Assembly (NCBI RefSeq): GCF_040654195.1 | Contig: NZ_JBFAHM010000001.1 | Span: 186,001-250,000, forward strand | DNA: 64,000 nt | From: Hamadaea sp013361475 | Lineage (GTDB): Bacteria > Actinomycetota > Actinomycetes > Mycobacteriales > Micromonosporaceae | Direction of reading: 5' to 3' | Part shown: one piece after another, positions 50,067 to 59,066 of the stretch | How the letters are laid out: every line of letters begins with the position of its first letter | Numbering within the stretch: position 1 is the stretch's first letter | Translations under genes and position numbers: made by a program | The notes under the pieces: model-generated | Databases searched by the model: none | What the model was told of the DNA's origin: nothing | The model's input: only the letters and a program-made list of their open reading frames with translations

Positions 50067-50400
50067 TCGTCCACAATCCACAGAGTTATCCACCGGTACA
50101 CACACCGCCCTGTGGATAACTCTGTGGAGAATGGGTTCCACCGTGTGTCACCCGGGTCCGGTCTGGGCCCGGGCGTACCGCGTACCGTCCCAAGAAATGG
50201 CCCGTCAGCGCAGGTTTTCAGCGCTCACGATCGGCTCCGGAGGGTAACCGTGACCGCTTTTCACGGGGTGTTTCACGTGAAACGGGACCGGTGGATAACT
50301 CCATCAATCTTGTGGATAACTTCGCCCGGCCTGGGGATTTCGCAGGTCCCGGGCATCTCCAGACTTCCGTCATCCACAGGTTGGCCTGGCTTGTTCCACA
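50067..50400. promoter_or_regulatory. DnaA-box field interleaved with parS sites
   Basis: Perfect DnaA boxes TGTGGATAA occur at 50111 and 50311, with near matches TCGTCCACA (50067), TTATCCACC (50086), GGTGGATAA (50290), TCATCCACA (50370) and TGTTCCACA (50392). A parS site lies within (50270). No gene is convincing here. The field is about 10 kb from dnaA and resembles, but is weaker than, oriC. It may titrate DnaA or be remnant origin DNA. Confidence 0.65.
50270..50283. other. parS site 4
   Basis: GTTTCACGTGAAAC, perfect core (with preceding T, TGTTTCACGTGAAACG), within the DnaA-box field. Confidence 0.95.
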
Positions 50401-50439
50401 GGCCTGACGGCGCCTTTCATGGGTCGCCGGAGATCAAAC

Positions 50440-50960
50440 GTGTGTACGAGCGCTGCCGCACTTGGGCGGTCTCGGGCCTGGTGAGGCTGCCCGCCGTACC
50501 ACGCTGCCGGCTCTGCGAACACTGCCGGCCTTGCCGCGCTGGCAGCCTGCGGGCAGCCCTCCTTGCCATGCTGCCCGCTTGCCACGCTGCCGGTCGTCCC
50601 ACACTCCCGGCCGGGCTACACTGCCCGCCGGGCCACACTGTCGGCCGAGACCCCAGTTCGCACTGCCTCGACACGGCTGACCTGGAAGTGCTTGCGCTCG
50701 GCGCGCCGTCCTGTCGCCCTAGCTACCCTCGCCGTCCCTGCGCCGTCCTCGCCGTCCTCCCCGTCCTTGCCGTCCTCCGTCCCTGCGGCGTCCGTGCGTA
50801 CTCGCCGTCTGCCTTCGTCCTCACCGTCCACTGCGTTCTCGCCGTCCATGCGGCACCCCACGGCCTTCCTGCGCGGTCCCGCCGGCCTGTGCCGTCCTGG
50901 CCGCCCTGGCGGTGGTGCGCTGTCCTGGCCGGCCTGCGCCGTCCTTGTGTCCTCGTCATC
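50440..50960. repeat. Low-complexity GC repeats, no gene
   Basis: Imperfect repeats of about 17-20 bases (CTGCCGGC, GCCACACTG words) occupy about 50440-50660, and short GCCGTCCT-type units about 50715-50960. Long open frames cross the region on both strands, but they are rich in Cys, Pro, Arg and Trp and lack credible starts. From 50960 to about 51400 nothing recognisable was seen. Confidence 0.6.
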
Positions 50961-51419
50961 CTGCGCCGGCTCGGCGGGCGCTCAGCCCATCCTTGGGTTG
51001 CTGCAGGGATGGCTGCTGTCCCGCCCCGGGTTGTCGGGGTGATGCCGAGTTTGCGGGGCACTCGCCGCAATACCAGCGACTCGCCCCCGGCGCCGCGCCG
51101 CGAAGCTGCCCTGCGCGCCGAGCGCCGACTGGACGGCGACCCGTTCGTCGCGGGCGATCCCGGACTCGGCGATCGCCCGGCCGACGCCTTCCCGCTCGGC
51201 CGGCATCGGCATCGCGGCGCCGTTTGGGGCTGCAGGGCGTTGTGGGCGCTCGGTTCGACTCCGACGAGGTCCCCTTCGCTGTGCACCTGGCGCGGCGTGA
51301 TGCACAGAGTCAGGTCGCCTTGGCGCGGGGCTTGGTGACCCAGCTGCTGATGGTATGTGGACCTGAACCGCGGTCATATCTGTCTGCTCCGCGGCGCGGG
51401 CCTTTCTCTGACGCACTCA

Positions 51420-52672
51420 TCTCGGCCCCGGAGGAGATCGCCTGCGGTGCCGCAGCCCGACTTCTTCACGATCACGAAGCGAGCTGACGCTGGGCAACTC
51501 CGCACTCGGCTTCGGAAGGAGTTGGTCATAGCCGACCCCGATACCGCACGGGCCGGCTATGAACATTCCGTCGAGGACCGCCAGGTATGCCCGCGCCGAA
51601 TGATGGCACCACCGCGTGCCTCTCTGGGATCTTTGCCGCCGACCAGAGCAGCGGCCACCTTCCAATGGTCGACACCCTCGCCTGAGGATTGCGCCCCCGA
51701 TGCTCTGCGCTCTGCTCCGGGCTGGACTGTGGTGCCACACCCGTCGCTTGCCCCGATGGCGTTCAACTTCTTGTTCCGGCGGAACGCCCGCGGGGGCCTG
51801 ACGACCCCGACGGATCTCGCAGGTACGGACTCGTGGTCGTCGACATCGCCCGACAACTGGTGGCACAGCAACCCGGCAAGTCGTCACACAGCTAACCGGC
51901 AACTCGAGGCGCAGCAACCCGGCGAGTCCTGGCGCAGCAAAGCTCGGGGGTGGTGGCGCCGCAACCCGGCAAGTCGTGACAACGCAAGCCCCGCGTCTCG
52001 TTGCACAGCGAGCCGGCATGTCGTTGCGCGGCAAATAGAACAGGAAGAAGCGCATCGCCAAACAGCAGCCGCCGCAGCCGAACACGGTGAAGGGATGGGG
52101 AGTGGCCCGCCAGCCGTGGCGCTACCGGGTCTACGACGGCGACGGCCAACTCCTGCACTCCGGCACCACTACCGCCAACTTCTGTACGTCGGTGCCACTC
52201 GGATTCGCCCCAGCACGGCGCCCCCCAATCGCCTCGGAGCGGCTAGCGGCACACCGGCACAGTACGTGTCACGGCCTACCGGCCTGGCGCGTGTGGCGGC
52301 GTACCGGGCGGGGCGTGTTGTGGTGTACCGGCGGTGCGGGATGCGGCGTACCGGTTCGGCGCATGTTGTGGTGTGCCGCAATGAGCCGGTCGAGTCCGGC
52401 GTACTGCGTTTGCGACCGCTCGATCGGGCCCGCCGAAGTCAGCCAATCCCGAGGTGCGATTCCCGGACGCCCACCACTGGCGATGGGCCCCGCGGACGAC
52501 ACCGCGTGCCATGCACCCGGATGCAGCCATCCGGCGCACCTGCCACACCGACCACACGGTCGACCGTTCGATACGCGGGTTGAGACCCGATGCGGATCCG
52601 GTCGGCTCTGCCGACGTCACCGCCTGGCACACGAGGGCGACTACCGGATGCATCACTACGCCCCGGCCGCTC
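51420..52672 (+). pseudogene. Decayed DUF222/HNH endonuclease (REP13E12-like) gene
   Basis: Fragments of one family appear in order but in changing frames: EEIACGAAARLL; AGQLRTRLRKELVIADPDTARAG and YEHSVEDRQV; APNDGTTACLSGIFAADQSS; PDDPDGSRRYGLVVVDIARQ; WRYRVYDGDGQLLHSGTTT; then HNH-type pieces CHAPGCSHPAHL, CHTDHTVDRS and RLCRRHRLAHEGDYRMHHY. This follows the order of DUF222 plus HNH proteins (the mycobacterial 13E12 repeat family). Frameshifts, a stop after PMVDTLA, deletion of the N-terminal half and repeat-like insertions (around 51850-52030 and 52260-52400) show it is dead. Confidence 0.65.
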
Positions 52673-52749
52673 CGAGCGGGGAGAGCGCCCGACAGCCGCT
52701 CCTGCCGACCGGCCCCGATCCGCGCCGTGAAACGACGGCCGCGGGCCAT

Positions 52750-52763
52750 GTTTCACGTGAAAC
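52750..52763. other. parS site 5
   Basis: Perfect 16-bp consensus TGTTTCACGTGAAACA (52749-52764) between the HNH pseudogene and the alpha/beta hydrolase gene. Confidence 0.97.
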
Positions 52764-52933
52764 ACGAAGATCCACTCGCCGACCCGGCGCTCGCCGCAGA
52801 CCGTCGCTTGGCTGGAGGCTGGCGCGGGCAAGCCCGGATCGATTCGCCCGCGCTCCGGCATCGGCTCGCGGAATGGAGCTGCGTCCGCATCACGGCCGGA
52901 GGCGTACGGCTGACGTTGGTAGCGTTCGCGGGC

Positions 52934-53650
52934 ATGGAGTCGCGGACGATTCGAGTTGGAGACACCTCATTACACGTCGGCGTGACGGGCCAGGGTCCTG
53001 ATGTTGTGGTCCTCACCGGCGGACCTGGTTGTGTGCAGTATCTGGAACAGGACGGGATCGCACCGCTGCACCACCGCGCCTGGTACCCCGAGCCACGCGG
53101 AGTCGGCCGCTCGGGCGGAGGCCCCCACGGCATGGAACGAGCGATCGCTGATCTCGAAGGAATCCGTGCGGCGGTCGGAATCGACACCTGGATCGTGGTA
53201 GGCCATTCGTGGGGCTGCGACTTGGCTGTGCGCTACGCCGTCGAACATCCGGAGGTGGTGGCCGCGGTGGTTGGCGTCGCCGGCCGGGGTCCACAGCGCG
53301 ACCGCACCTGGTCTCAGGCGTACGAAGCGGGGAAGGCCACCGCACCCTTCGTGGACGTCGACTGGGTGCCCGAAGTCCACGCGGCCCTCAGCGATTCGTT
53401 CACCGACTGGATCCATGGGCCCGCGCTCTGGCGTGGACTGGCCGACTGCGCCGTGCCGATGCATTTCATCGCCGCTGGGGACGACATCCGCCCGTCGTGG
53501 CCGCTGGCGCAACTGGCCGCGCTCGTTCCACGCGGACGATTCTCAACGGTGCCAGGTGTGCCGCATGACTTCTGGTTCACTCACCCCGAGCTGTGGACCA
53601 AGACCGTCACGGCGGCGTGCATCGCTGCGCAAGGCGATCGGCGGCCGTGA
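52934..53650 (+). CDS. Alpha/beta hydrolase
   Basis: A 238-residue hydrolase. The oxyanion-hole GGPG (VVLTGGPGCVQYL), nucleophile elbow GHSWG (S92), acid in AAGDDIRPSWP and histidine in GVPHDFW are visible, resembling proline iminopeptidase-like members. ATG at 52934 is chosen because the fold begins there; the upstream in-frame extension is repeat-derived. It is isolated within the parS region between two parS sites. Its substrate is unknown. Confidence 0.8.
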   Translation: MESRTIRVGDTSLHVGVTGQGPDVVVLTGGPGCVQYLEQDGIAPLHHRAWYPEPRGVGRSGGGPHGMERAIADLEGIRAAVGIDTWIVVGHSWGCDLAVRYAVEHPEVVAAVVGVAGRGPQRDRTWSQAYEAGKATAPFVDVDWVPEVHAALSDSFTDWIHGPALWRGLADCAVPMHFIAAGDDIRPSWPLAQLAALVPRGRFSTVPGVPHDFWFTHPELWTKTVTAACIAAQGDRRP

Positions 53651-53707
53651 ACCGCTCGCTTCAATTACCGGCGCCCGTGGCCGCCATGCGCACAGACCGC
53701 GGTAGCC

Positions 53708-53775
53708 CGCGAGGTCTTCGGCCGCGCGAGGTCTTCGGCCGCGCGAGGTCTTCGGCCGCGCGAGGTCTTCGGCCG
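53708..53775. repeat. Four perfect 17-bp tandem repeats
   Basis: Unit CGCGAGGTCTTCGGCCG, four exact copies (53708-53724, 53725-53741, 53742-53758, 53759-53775), just after the alpha/beta hydrolase gene and not within any credible gene. No spacers, so not CRISPR. Confidence 0.95.
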
Positions 53776-53865
53776 CGACGACGGCTAGGCCGTGTCGCGC
53801 AAGAGGCGAGCGCACCCAGCGAGCCCGACACACTCACGAGCCGGGGGTTGACGCAGAAAGCCGCG

Positions 53866-54080
53866 TGCTGAGGGTCGAGCGCGGAGCCGCGAGCGCAGAG
53901 CCGGACGCCGCCGGTCGAGCGCGGAAGTCCAGCGCGGAAGTCGAGCGGGGGGAACCGAGGGGAGGAGAACCGAGCAAAAGAGAGCCGGGCGCGGAGCCCC
54001 GAGCGCAGAGCTGGACGCCGGTAGTCGAGCGCAGAGAACCGCGCGGAGAAACGAGTAGAGAAACTAGCGGAGGCTGAGCG
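53866..54080. repeat. Imperfect GAGCGCAGAGC/CCGGTAGTCGAGCGC repeats
   Basis: A purine-rich strand with repeated GAGCGCGGAGCC, CGAGCGCAGAGC and GGACGCCG units; a block of roughly 40 bases occurs twice (around 53880 and 54000). No start or ribosome binding site supports the open frames that cross it. The region between this repeat and parS site 6 holds nothing else recognised. Confidence 0.6.
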
Positions 54081-54180
54081 GAGAACCCAGCGGCGTAGAG
54101 CTGGTGAACTCCCCAGCGCCAACGCCGCTCACGTCGCGCAGCCACTCACCCTCTACAGCCGGCCGGCCCGGCGTCGCGAT

Positions 54181-54194
54181 GTTTCACGTGAAAC
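54181..54194. other. parS site 6
   Basis: Perfect 16-bp consensus TGTTTCACGTGAAACA (54180-54195), about 65 bases beyond the parB stop codon. Confidence 0.97.
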
Positions 54195-54212
54195 ACGGAG
54201 ATCCACAACGAG

Positions 54213-54245
54213 AACGGCCCGGCCGCGCGAAGCGACCGGGCCGTT
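54213..54245 (-). terminator. Terminator after parB
   Basis: AACGGCCCGG (54213-54222) pairs with CCGGGCCGTT (54236-54245), a 10-bp stem with a 13-base loop, 15 bases after the parB stop. Confidence 0.8.
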
Positions 54246-54260
54246 GCCGTGAATGTCGGA

Positions 54261-55271
54261 CTACTCCTGGCGGTCCACGCCGATGATGCCGACGATGCGT
54301 TCGAGGTCGTCCACCGTCGCGAACTCGATCGTGATCTTCCCCTTCGAGCGGCCGATGTCGACCTTCACCCGCGTATCGAACCGGTTGGAGAGACGATCGG
54401 CCAGGTCTGTCAGCGCCGGCGCGTGCGGCTTCGAACGGCGGGCAGCGGGGGACTTCTCGGCTGGCGTACCGTCAGACACCGCGAGCGTGACGAGTTCTTC
54501 GACCGCTCGCACGGAGAGACCCTCGGCGACGATGCGCGTCGCCAACTCCTCCTGCCTCGCCGAGTCGTCCAGACCCAGGAGTGCCCGCGCGTGCCCGGCG
54601 CTCAGTACGCCTGCCGCCACCCGGCGCTGAACCGGCGCCGGGAGGTTCAGCAGCCGGATCGTGTTGGAGATCTGGGGGCGGCTGCGGCCGATGCGACGAG
54701 CCAGCTCTTCATGCGTGGCGCCGAACTCCTCCAGCAGCTGCTGGTACGCCGCCGCCTCTTCGAGCGGGTTCAGCTGTGCGCGGTGGATGTTCTCCAGGAG
54801 GGCGTCCCGGAGCATGTCGTCGTCCCGGGTGTCCCGGATGATCGCCGGGATGAGGTCCTTGCCGACCGCCTGGGCGGCCCGCCACCGGCGCTCGCCCATG
54901 ACGAGTTCGTACTTGTCGGCGCCGAGGTCGCGGACCACGATTGGCTGGAGGAAGCCGACCTCCTGGATCGAGATCTTCAGCTCCTCCAAGGCCTCCTCGT
55001 CGAAGACCGTTCGGGGCTGCTTCGGGTTGGGGACGATCGAGTCGACCGAGATCTCAGCGAACCGTGCACCCGGAACCGGAGCCAACTCACGCGTGTCAGG
55101 TGCGGCCGGGGCAGGGCGAGCGGTGGGCGGTACGACTTCGGCCGCCGGCGTACTCTGCCGAGGCGCGGCGGGTGCCGGCTCCTCAGGTGCGGCGGCGGGC
55201 GCCGGTCCGGTCGGGATCAGCGCGCCGAGGCCACGCCCCAGCCCGCCCTTCGGCCGTGCAGCGGCACTCAT
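54261..55271 (-). CDS. parB: Chromosome-partitioning protein ParB
   Basis: A 336-residue ParB that binds parS, hydrolyses CTP and spreads as a clamp. The Pro/Ala-rich N-terminus starts SAAARPKGGLGRGLGALI. The CTPase motif is VMGERRWRA, then ENIHRAQLNPLEEAAAY and the helix-turn-helix EELARRIGRSRPQISNTIRLLNLP. The C-terminal dimerisation domain ends the protein. ATG at 55269-55271 overlaps the parA stop by four bases (ATGA), so parA-parB are translationally coupled. A terminator follows. Confidence 0.97.
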   Translation of the reverse strand: MSAAARPKGGLGRGLGALIPTGPAPAAAPEEPAPAAPRQSTPAAEVVPPTARPAPAAPDTRELAPVPGARFAEISVDSIVPNPKQPRTVFDEEALEELKISIQEVGFLQPIVVRDLGADKYELVMGERRWRAAQAVGKDLIPAIIRDTRDDDMLRDALLENIHRAQLNPLEEAAAYQQLLEEFGATHEELARRIGRSRPQISNTIRLLNLPAPVQRRVAAGVLSAGHARALLGLDDSARQEELATRIVAEGLSVRAVEELVTLAVSDGTPAEKSPAARRSKPHAPALTDLADRLSNRFDTRVKVDIGRSKGKITIEFATVDDLERIVGIIGVDRQE

Positions 55272-56455
55272 GCGGTGACTCCGATCTTCGCGCCGCGTTC
55301 GGCGATCTCCTGGGCTGCCTCGAAGTAGCTCGTCGCCCCACGGGAGCCCGGGTCGTACGTCATCACGGACTGGCCGTAGCTGGGCGCCTCGGACACCCGC
55401 ACGTTGCGGGGGATCACTGAGGTGAGCACCTTGTCCCCGAAGTGGTTGCGCACGTCCTGCTCCACCGCGTCGGCCAGGCGCGTACGCCGGTCGTACATGG
55501 TCAGGAGGATGGTCGACACGTCCAGCGTCGGGTTCAGGTGAGCCTTCACGAGGTTGATGTTGTTGAGGAGCTGGTTCAGACCCTCCAGCGCGTAGTACTC
55601 GCACTGGATCGGGATCAGCACCTCCTGCGCCGCGACGAGCGCGTTGACCGTCAGCAGGCCGAGTGAGGGCGGGCAGTCGATGAACACGTAGTCGAACTCG
55701 TTCGGGTACGCCTGGATGGCCCGCCCGAGGCGGGACTCCCGCGCGACGACCGAGACGAGTTCGATCTCCGCACCGGCGAGGTCGATCGTCGCCGGTACGC
55801 AGTGCAGGTTCGGGATGCCCTCGACCGGCTGGGCGACATCGGCCAGCGGAACGTTCTCGATGAGGCAGTCGTAGACGTCCGGGATGCCGGCGTGGTGGGG
55901 GACGTTCAGCCCGGTGGAGGCATTGCCCTGTGGGTCGAGGTCGACCACCAGTACGCGGTTGCCGTGCAGGGCGAGGGCGACCGCCAGGTTCACGGTCGTG
56001 GTGGTCTTGCCCACGCCGCCCTTCTGGTTGGCCACACACATGACGCGCGGCCGGGCCGGGCGAGGCATGGTGATCTCGCCGCTCGGGTTCAGAATCTGCA
56101 CGGCTCGCATAGCCTCCATCGCCAGCGGCGGGTCGTCCTCGCGCGGCTCTGCCGCGACTTCCTCTGCACCGTACGTGTTCGCCACGGGGACCTCGGTTTC
56201 GACATGCGCAGCGTTGGTCGCGGTCGCGCCGGGGACCGCGCTGACAGGACGGGGGGACGGGCTCGGACGGGTGCCGGGCGGATTCGGGGGAGCGGGGGCG
56301 TACCCCGTCACGGTTCGCGGCGGCTCTTCGGCGCGCCGCGGCGCGGCCTCGGCCTCGTTCCGGGCGCCCGATTCGGCGTACTCGGGTGCTAGAAAGGTCG
56401 GTGTCCGCGGCTGCGGCACCGATGTTTCACGTGAAACATCGTTCTGCACGGTCAC
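55268..56455 (-). CDS. parA: Chromosome-partitioning ATPase ParA
   Basis: About 395 residues. An N-terminal region of about 140 residues, rich in Pro/Ala/Glu, precedes the ATPase: MCVANQKGGVGKTTTTVNLAVALA (deviant Walker A), VLVVDLDPQGNASTGL, and YVFIDCPPSLGLLTVNAL. ParA forms ATP-dependent nucleoid-bound gradients that move ParB-parS complexes. GTG at 56455 is taken as the start (56449 possible); the reading frame extends further upstream without a good alternative. parS site 7 lies inside its 5' coding part and is translated as VSRET. Confidence 0.92.
   Translation of the reverse strand: MTVQNDVSRETSVPQPRTPTFLAPEYAESGARNEAEAAPRRAEEPPRTVTGYAPAPPNPPGTRPSPSPRPVSAVPGATATNAAHVETEVPVANTYGAEEVAAEPREDDPPLAMEAMRAVQILNPSGEITMPRPARPRVMCVANQKGGVGKTTTTVNLAVALALHGNRVLVVDLDPQGNASTGLNVPHHAGIPDVYDCLIENVPLADVAQPVEGIPNLHCVPATIDLAGAEIELVSVVARESRLGRAIQAYPNEFDYVFIDCPPSLGLLTVNALVAAQEVLIPIQCEYYALEGLNQLLNNINLVKAHLNPTLDVSTILLTMYDRRTRLADAVEQDVRNHFGDKVLTSVIPRNVRVSEAPSYGQSVMTYDPGSRGATSYFEAAQEIAERGAKIGVTA
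56424..56437. other. parS site 7 (inside parA)
   Basis: GTTTCACGTGAAAC, with flanks TGTTTCACGTGAAACA (56423-56438), within the N-terminal coding region of parA. Confidence 0.95.
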
Positions 56456-56826
56456 ATCCCTGCCCCTGATGGATGACGGCTCGACCGCGTCGTTGACCCG
56501 CGCCAGAAGGGGGTCCACACAAACGACGCGCGGCCAGCCTACGGCGCTGGCGCTCGTGATTCCAGTTGAGTCCACCGGTCGGGCATCGTCAACGGCACGA
56601 ACCGGCGGGGTGAACACCGCCAGTCCATTCACCAGCAGCAGGCGACCGGCCATGCGCGGCGATCCCGCTGTGGGCCATCCCACACCCTGAGACTTAAGGC
56701 CAGGGGCTGCGACGGGAGCGCCGGGGCCGGACGTGAAAGACGTTCGACGTCGGCCAAGCTTGTCGGGCGCCGACCCCCGCGTACCGCCACTTCGACCCCC
56801 ATGCGCGCCTCGCGCCCGGGGCCAGA
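56456..56826. other. Gap between rsmG and parA
   Basis: A 371-base G+C-rich stretch between the co-directional rsmG and parA genes. It contains no convincing RNA gene, hairpin or coding region. The frame of parA remains open through part of it, so a longer ParA cannot be completely excluded. Confidence 0.5.
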
Positions 56827-57558
56827 TCACCGCCGCGACCGCGCCCCCGAGCGAGCCGCCTTGCGTGACGGCTTCGACTTCATCCGCGCGACGCACTCCA
56901 CCTCGACCACGGTGGTCGGCGGCTCGATCAGGCCTTCACCGCAGCGCACGACTACGGCGGGACCGCCGCCGAGGCGGGTAACCGCCGCCTGGTGCTCGGC
57001 GATCTCCTCCGCGGCGGAGGAGCCCTTGAGCGCCAGCATGCGACCGCCGATCCGGGCCAGCGGAAGGCACCACGCGGCCAGCCGATCCAGCGGTGCGACC
57101 GCTCGGGCCGTCACCACATCCGCCTCCGCGCCGGTCGCCTCCTCGGCCCGTCCTCGATGGACGGTCACGTTGCCGAGTCCGAGCGCCTCCACCACCTCGG
57201 TGAGGAAAGCGGTGCGTCGCGCCAGCGGCTCGATGAGGGTGACCGAAATGTCGGACCGAGCCACTGCGAGCACGATACCCGGCAGACCGGCCCCGGAGCC
57301 GACATCAATCACCGTTTCCCCGGAGGAAATCAACTCGGCCACCACCGCGCAGTTGAGCAGGTGGCGATCCCAGATCCGGGGCGCCTCCCGCGGGCCGATC
57401 AGTCCGCGTACCACTCCTTCGGTGGCGAGGAGCCGCGCGTAGCTGGTGGCAAGGTCGAGCCTGGGCCCGAACAAGCGCGTGGCCGCAGATTCCAGAGAAG
57501 CAGGAACCCCGCCGGCCGAAGAGTCCGGCGCGGCGGGGTCGTGGGTCATGTGATCCAT
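56827..57558 (-). CDS. rsmG: 16S rRNA (guanine527-N7)-methyltransferase
   Basis: A 243-residue RsmG/GidB protein. The SAM-binding motif is VIDVGSGAGLPGIVLAVAR, and PRIWDRHLLNCAVVAELI is the family signature. It methylates G527 of 16S rRNA, and its loss gives low-level streptomycin resistance in other bacteria. ATG at 57558 is chosen; GTG at 57573, overlapping the jag stop, is an alternative. The C-terminus is a basic tail (KPSRKAARSGARSRR). Confidence 0.93.
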   Translation of the reverse strand: MDHMTHDPAAPDSSAGGVPASLESAATRLFGPRLDLATSYARLLATEGVVRGLIGPREAPRIWDRHLLNCAVVAELISSGETVIDVGSGAGLPGIVLAVARSDISVTLIEPLARRTAFLTEVVEALGLGNVTVHRGRAEEATGAEADVVTARAVAPLDRLAAWCLPLARIGGRMLALKGSSAAEEIAEHQAAVTRLGGGPAVVVRCGEGLIEPPTTVVEVECVARMKSKPSRKAARSGARSRR

Positions 57559-57569
57559 TATCTCGGTCG

Positions 57570-58124
57570 TCACACCGGGTGGACGACGATCCGGCGGTTC
57601 GGCTCGACGCCCTCGGACTCGCTCTCGACGCCCTCCGCCGCATTGACCACGTCGTGGACGCACTTGCGCTCGAACGCCGACATGGGCTCCAGCCGGACCG
57701 GCTCGCCGTGCTCGCGAACCTTCTCGATCGCGTTCTTGGCGACCGCGACGAGTTCCTTCTTGCGGTTGGCCCGGTACCCGCCCACGTCGAGCAGCAGCCG
57801 GCTCGGCGAGCCGGTCTCGCGGTAGATCGCGAGCCGGGTCAGCTCCTGCAGGGCCTCGAGGGTGGCGCCGCGCGGGCCGACGAGCGCACCCAGACGCTCA
57901 CCGACCACCTCGACCATCGGGCGTCCCCCCGAGACCAACTCGTCGATGTCGCCGTCGAAGTCGAGGATGTCCAGCAGACCCTCGACATAGTCGGCCGCGA
58001 TCTCACTCTGGTGGAAGAGCTCCTCGTCGCCGGCCGGTTCCGAACTCTGCTGCTCCGCCTCCGCGGTCGCCGCCACGTCCGCCTGCTCTTCGGCGGCCAA
58101 CGCCTCGGTCTTCGTCTCGGTCAC
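57570..58124 (-). CDS. jag: KhpB/Jag-like RNA-binding protein
   Basis: A 184-residue protein. An acidic N-terminal tail precedes a KH-like region (ELVSGGRPMVEVVGERLGALVGPRGATLEALQELTRLA) and an R3H domain (RLEPMSAFERKCVHDVVNAAEGVESESEGVEPNRRIVVHP). Jag/KhpB proteins bind RNA and influence cell-wall and membrane synthesis. The short form lacks the Jag-N domain. It lies 45 bases after yidC and is likely co-transcribed with it. Confidence 0.95.
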   Translation of the reverse strand: MTETKTEALAAEEQADVAATAEAEQQSSEPAGDEELFHQSEIAADYVEGLLDILDFDGDIDELVSGGRPMVEVVGERLGALVGPRGATLEALQELTRLAIYRETGSPSRLLLDVGGYRANRKKELVAVAKNAIEKVREHGEPVRLEPMSAFERKCVHDVVNAAEGVESESEGVEPNRRIVVHPV

Positions 58125-58169
58125 GCTGCTGTCTCCGTTGATTGTTGCGATGGCTTAGGGGGACGAGGC

Positions 58170-59066
58170 TCAGCCGACCTTCGGCTTCGAGCCGCCCTTC
58201 TTCGGGTTCGTCGGCTTCGCGCCCACCTTCGGCGCGAGCGCCTTGCGCTGCGCCTCGATCAGGTCGAGGTCCTCGTCCTTCTTCGCCTTGGCCTTCGGCT
58301 CGACCGGCTTGCCGTTGACGAGCGGCGGGTACTTCTTGAGCACCCAGAACTGCTGGCCGAGCGAGAACAGGTTGGTCGTGGTCCAGTACAGGATCAGACC
58401 GAGGGGGAACAGCGAGACGGAGAAGATCATCGTCAACGGGATGCCGTAGAGCATCAGCCGCTGAACCATCTTCTGCTGGGGGTCCTCGCTCCAGCCGGTC
58501 TTCAGGATCATCTGACGGCTGGTCATGTAGGTGGTGGCGATCATGATGATGCCGAAGATCACGCACAGTGCGGTCGCGAGCCCGCCGGCCTGGAGCGTGG
58601 CACCGATCGAGACGCCGAACAGCTTCGCCTGCGTCGCGCTCTCGAACTGGGCGGTCGTCCACCCGTAGAGCGTCGGGTCGTGCGGCTTGCCGTCGAGGCG
58701 GCGGATGATGTGGAAGGCGCCGAGGAAGATGGGCATCTGGATCAGCAACGGAAGGCAGCCCATGAGGGGGTTGGCCTTCTCGGTGCGGTAGAGCTCCATC
58801 ATCTCCTTCTGGAGCGTCTCCCGGTCACCCTTGTGCTTCTCCTGCAGCGCCTTCATCTTGGGCTGGATGGCCTGCATCGCCCGCTGGGAGCGGATCTGCT
58901 TGACGAAGAGCGGGAAGAGGACGCCTCGGACGGTGAGCACCAGGAAGACGATCGAGAGGACCCAGTCCCAGTTCGTCGACAGCCATTCGCCGACGCCGAT
59001 CTCGTCCCAGACCCAGTGCCAGGAGAGCATGACCCACGACACCGCGTAGTAGATCGGATCAAGCAT
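58170..59066 (-). CDS. yidC: Membrane protein insertase YidC
   Basis: A 298-residue insertase of the Oxa1/Alb3/YidC family with five membrane segments and the conserved arginine in LTVRGVLFPLFVKQIRSQRAMQ. The segments GCLPLLIQMPIFLGAFHIIRR and LGLILYWTTTNLFSLGQQF are typical. A basic, lysine-rich C-terminal tail binds the ribosome. There is no lipobox. It overlaps yidD by one base, so the two are translated together. Confidence 0.97.
   Translation of the reverse strand: MLDPIYYAVSWVMLSWHWVWDEIGVGEWLSTNWDWVLSIVFLVLTVRGVLFPLFVKQIRSQRAMQAIQPKMKALQEKHKGDRETLQKEMMELYRTEKANPLMGCLPLLIQMPIFLGAFHIIRRLDGKPHDPTLYGWTTAQFESATQAKLFGVSIGATLQAGGLATALCVIFGIIMIATTYMTSRQMILKTGWSEDPQQKMVQRLMLYGIPLTMIFSVSLFPLGLILYWTTTNLFSLGQQFWVLKKYPPLVNGKPVEPKAKAKKDEDLDLIEAQRKALAPKVGAKPTNPKKGGSKPKVG

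Noticed and set aside
50112..51338. 408-codon open frame on the plus strand
   Set aside because: Rich in Cys, Pro, Arg and Trp, no family features, no credible ribosome binding site, and it runs through GC-rich tandem repeats and parS.
52454..53650. 398-codon version of the alpha/beta hydrolase gene starting at 52454
   Set aside because: The first 160 codons fall in the HNH relic and parS DNA; the fold begins at the ATG at 52934.
53708..53775. Possible CRISPR array
   Set aside because: The four 17-mers are directly abutting with no spacers and no cas genes are near.
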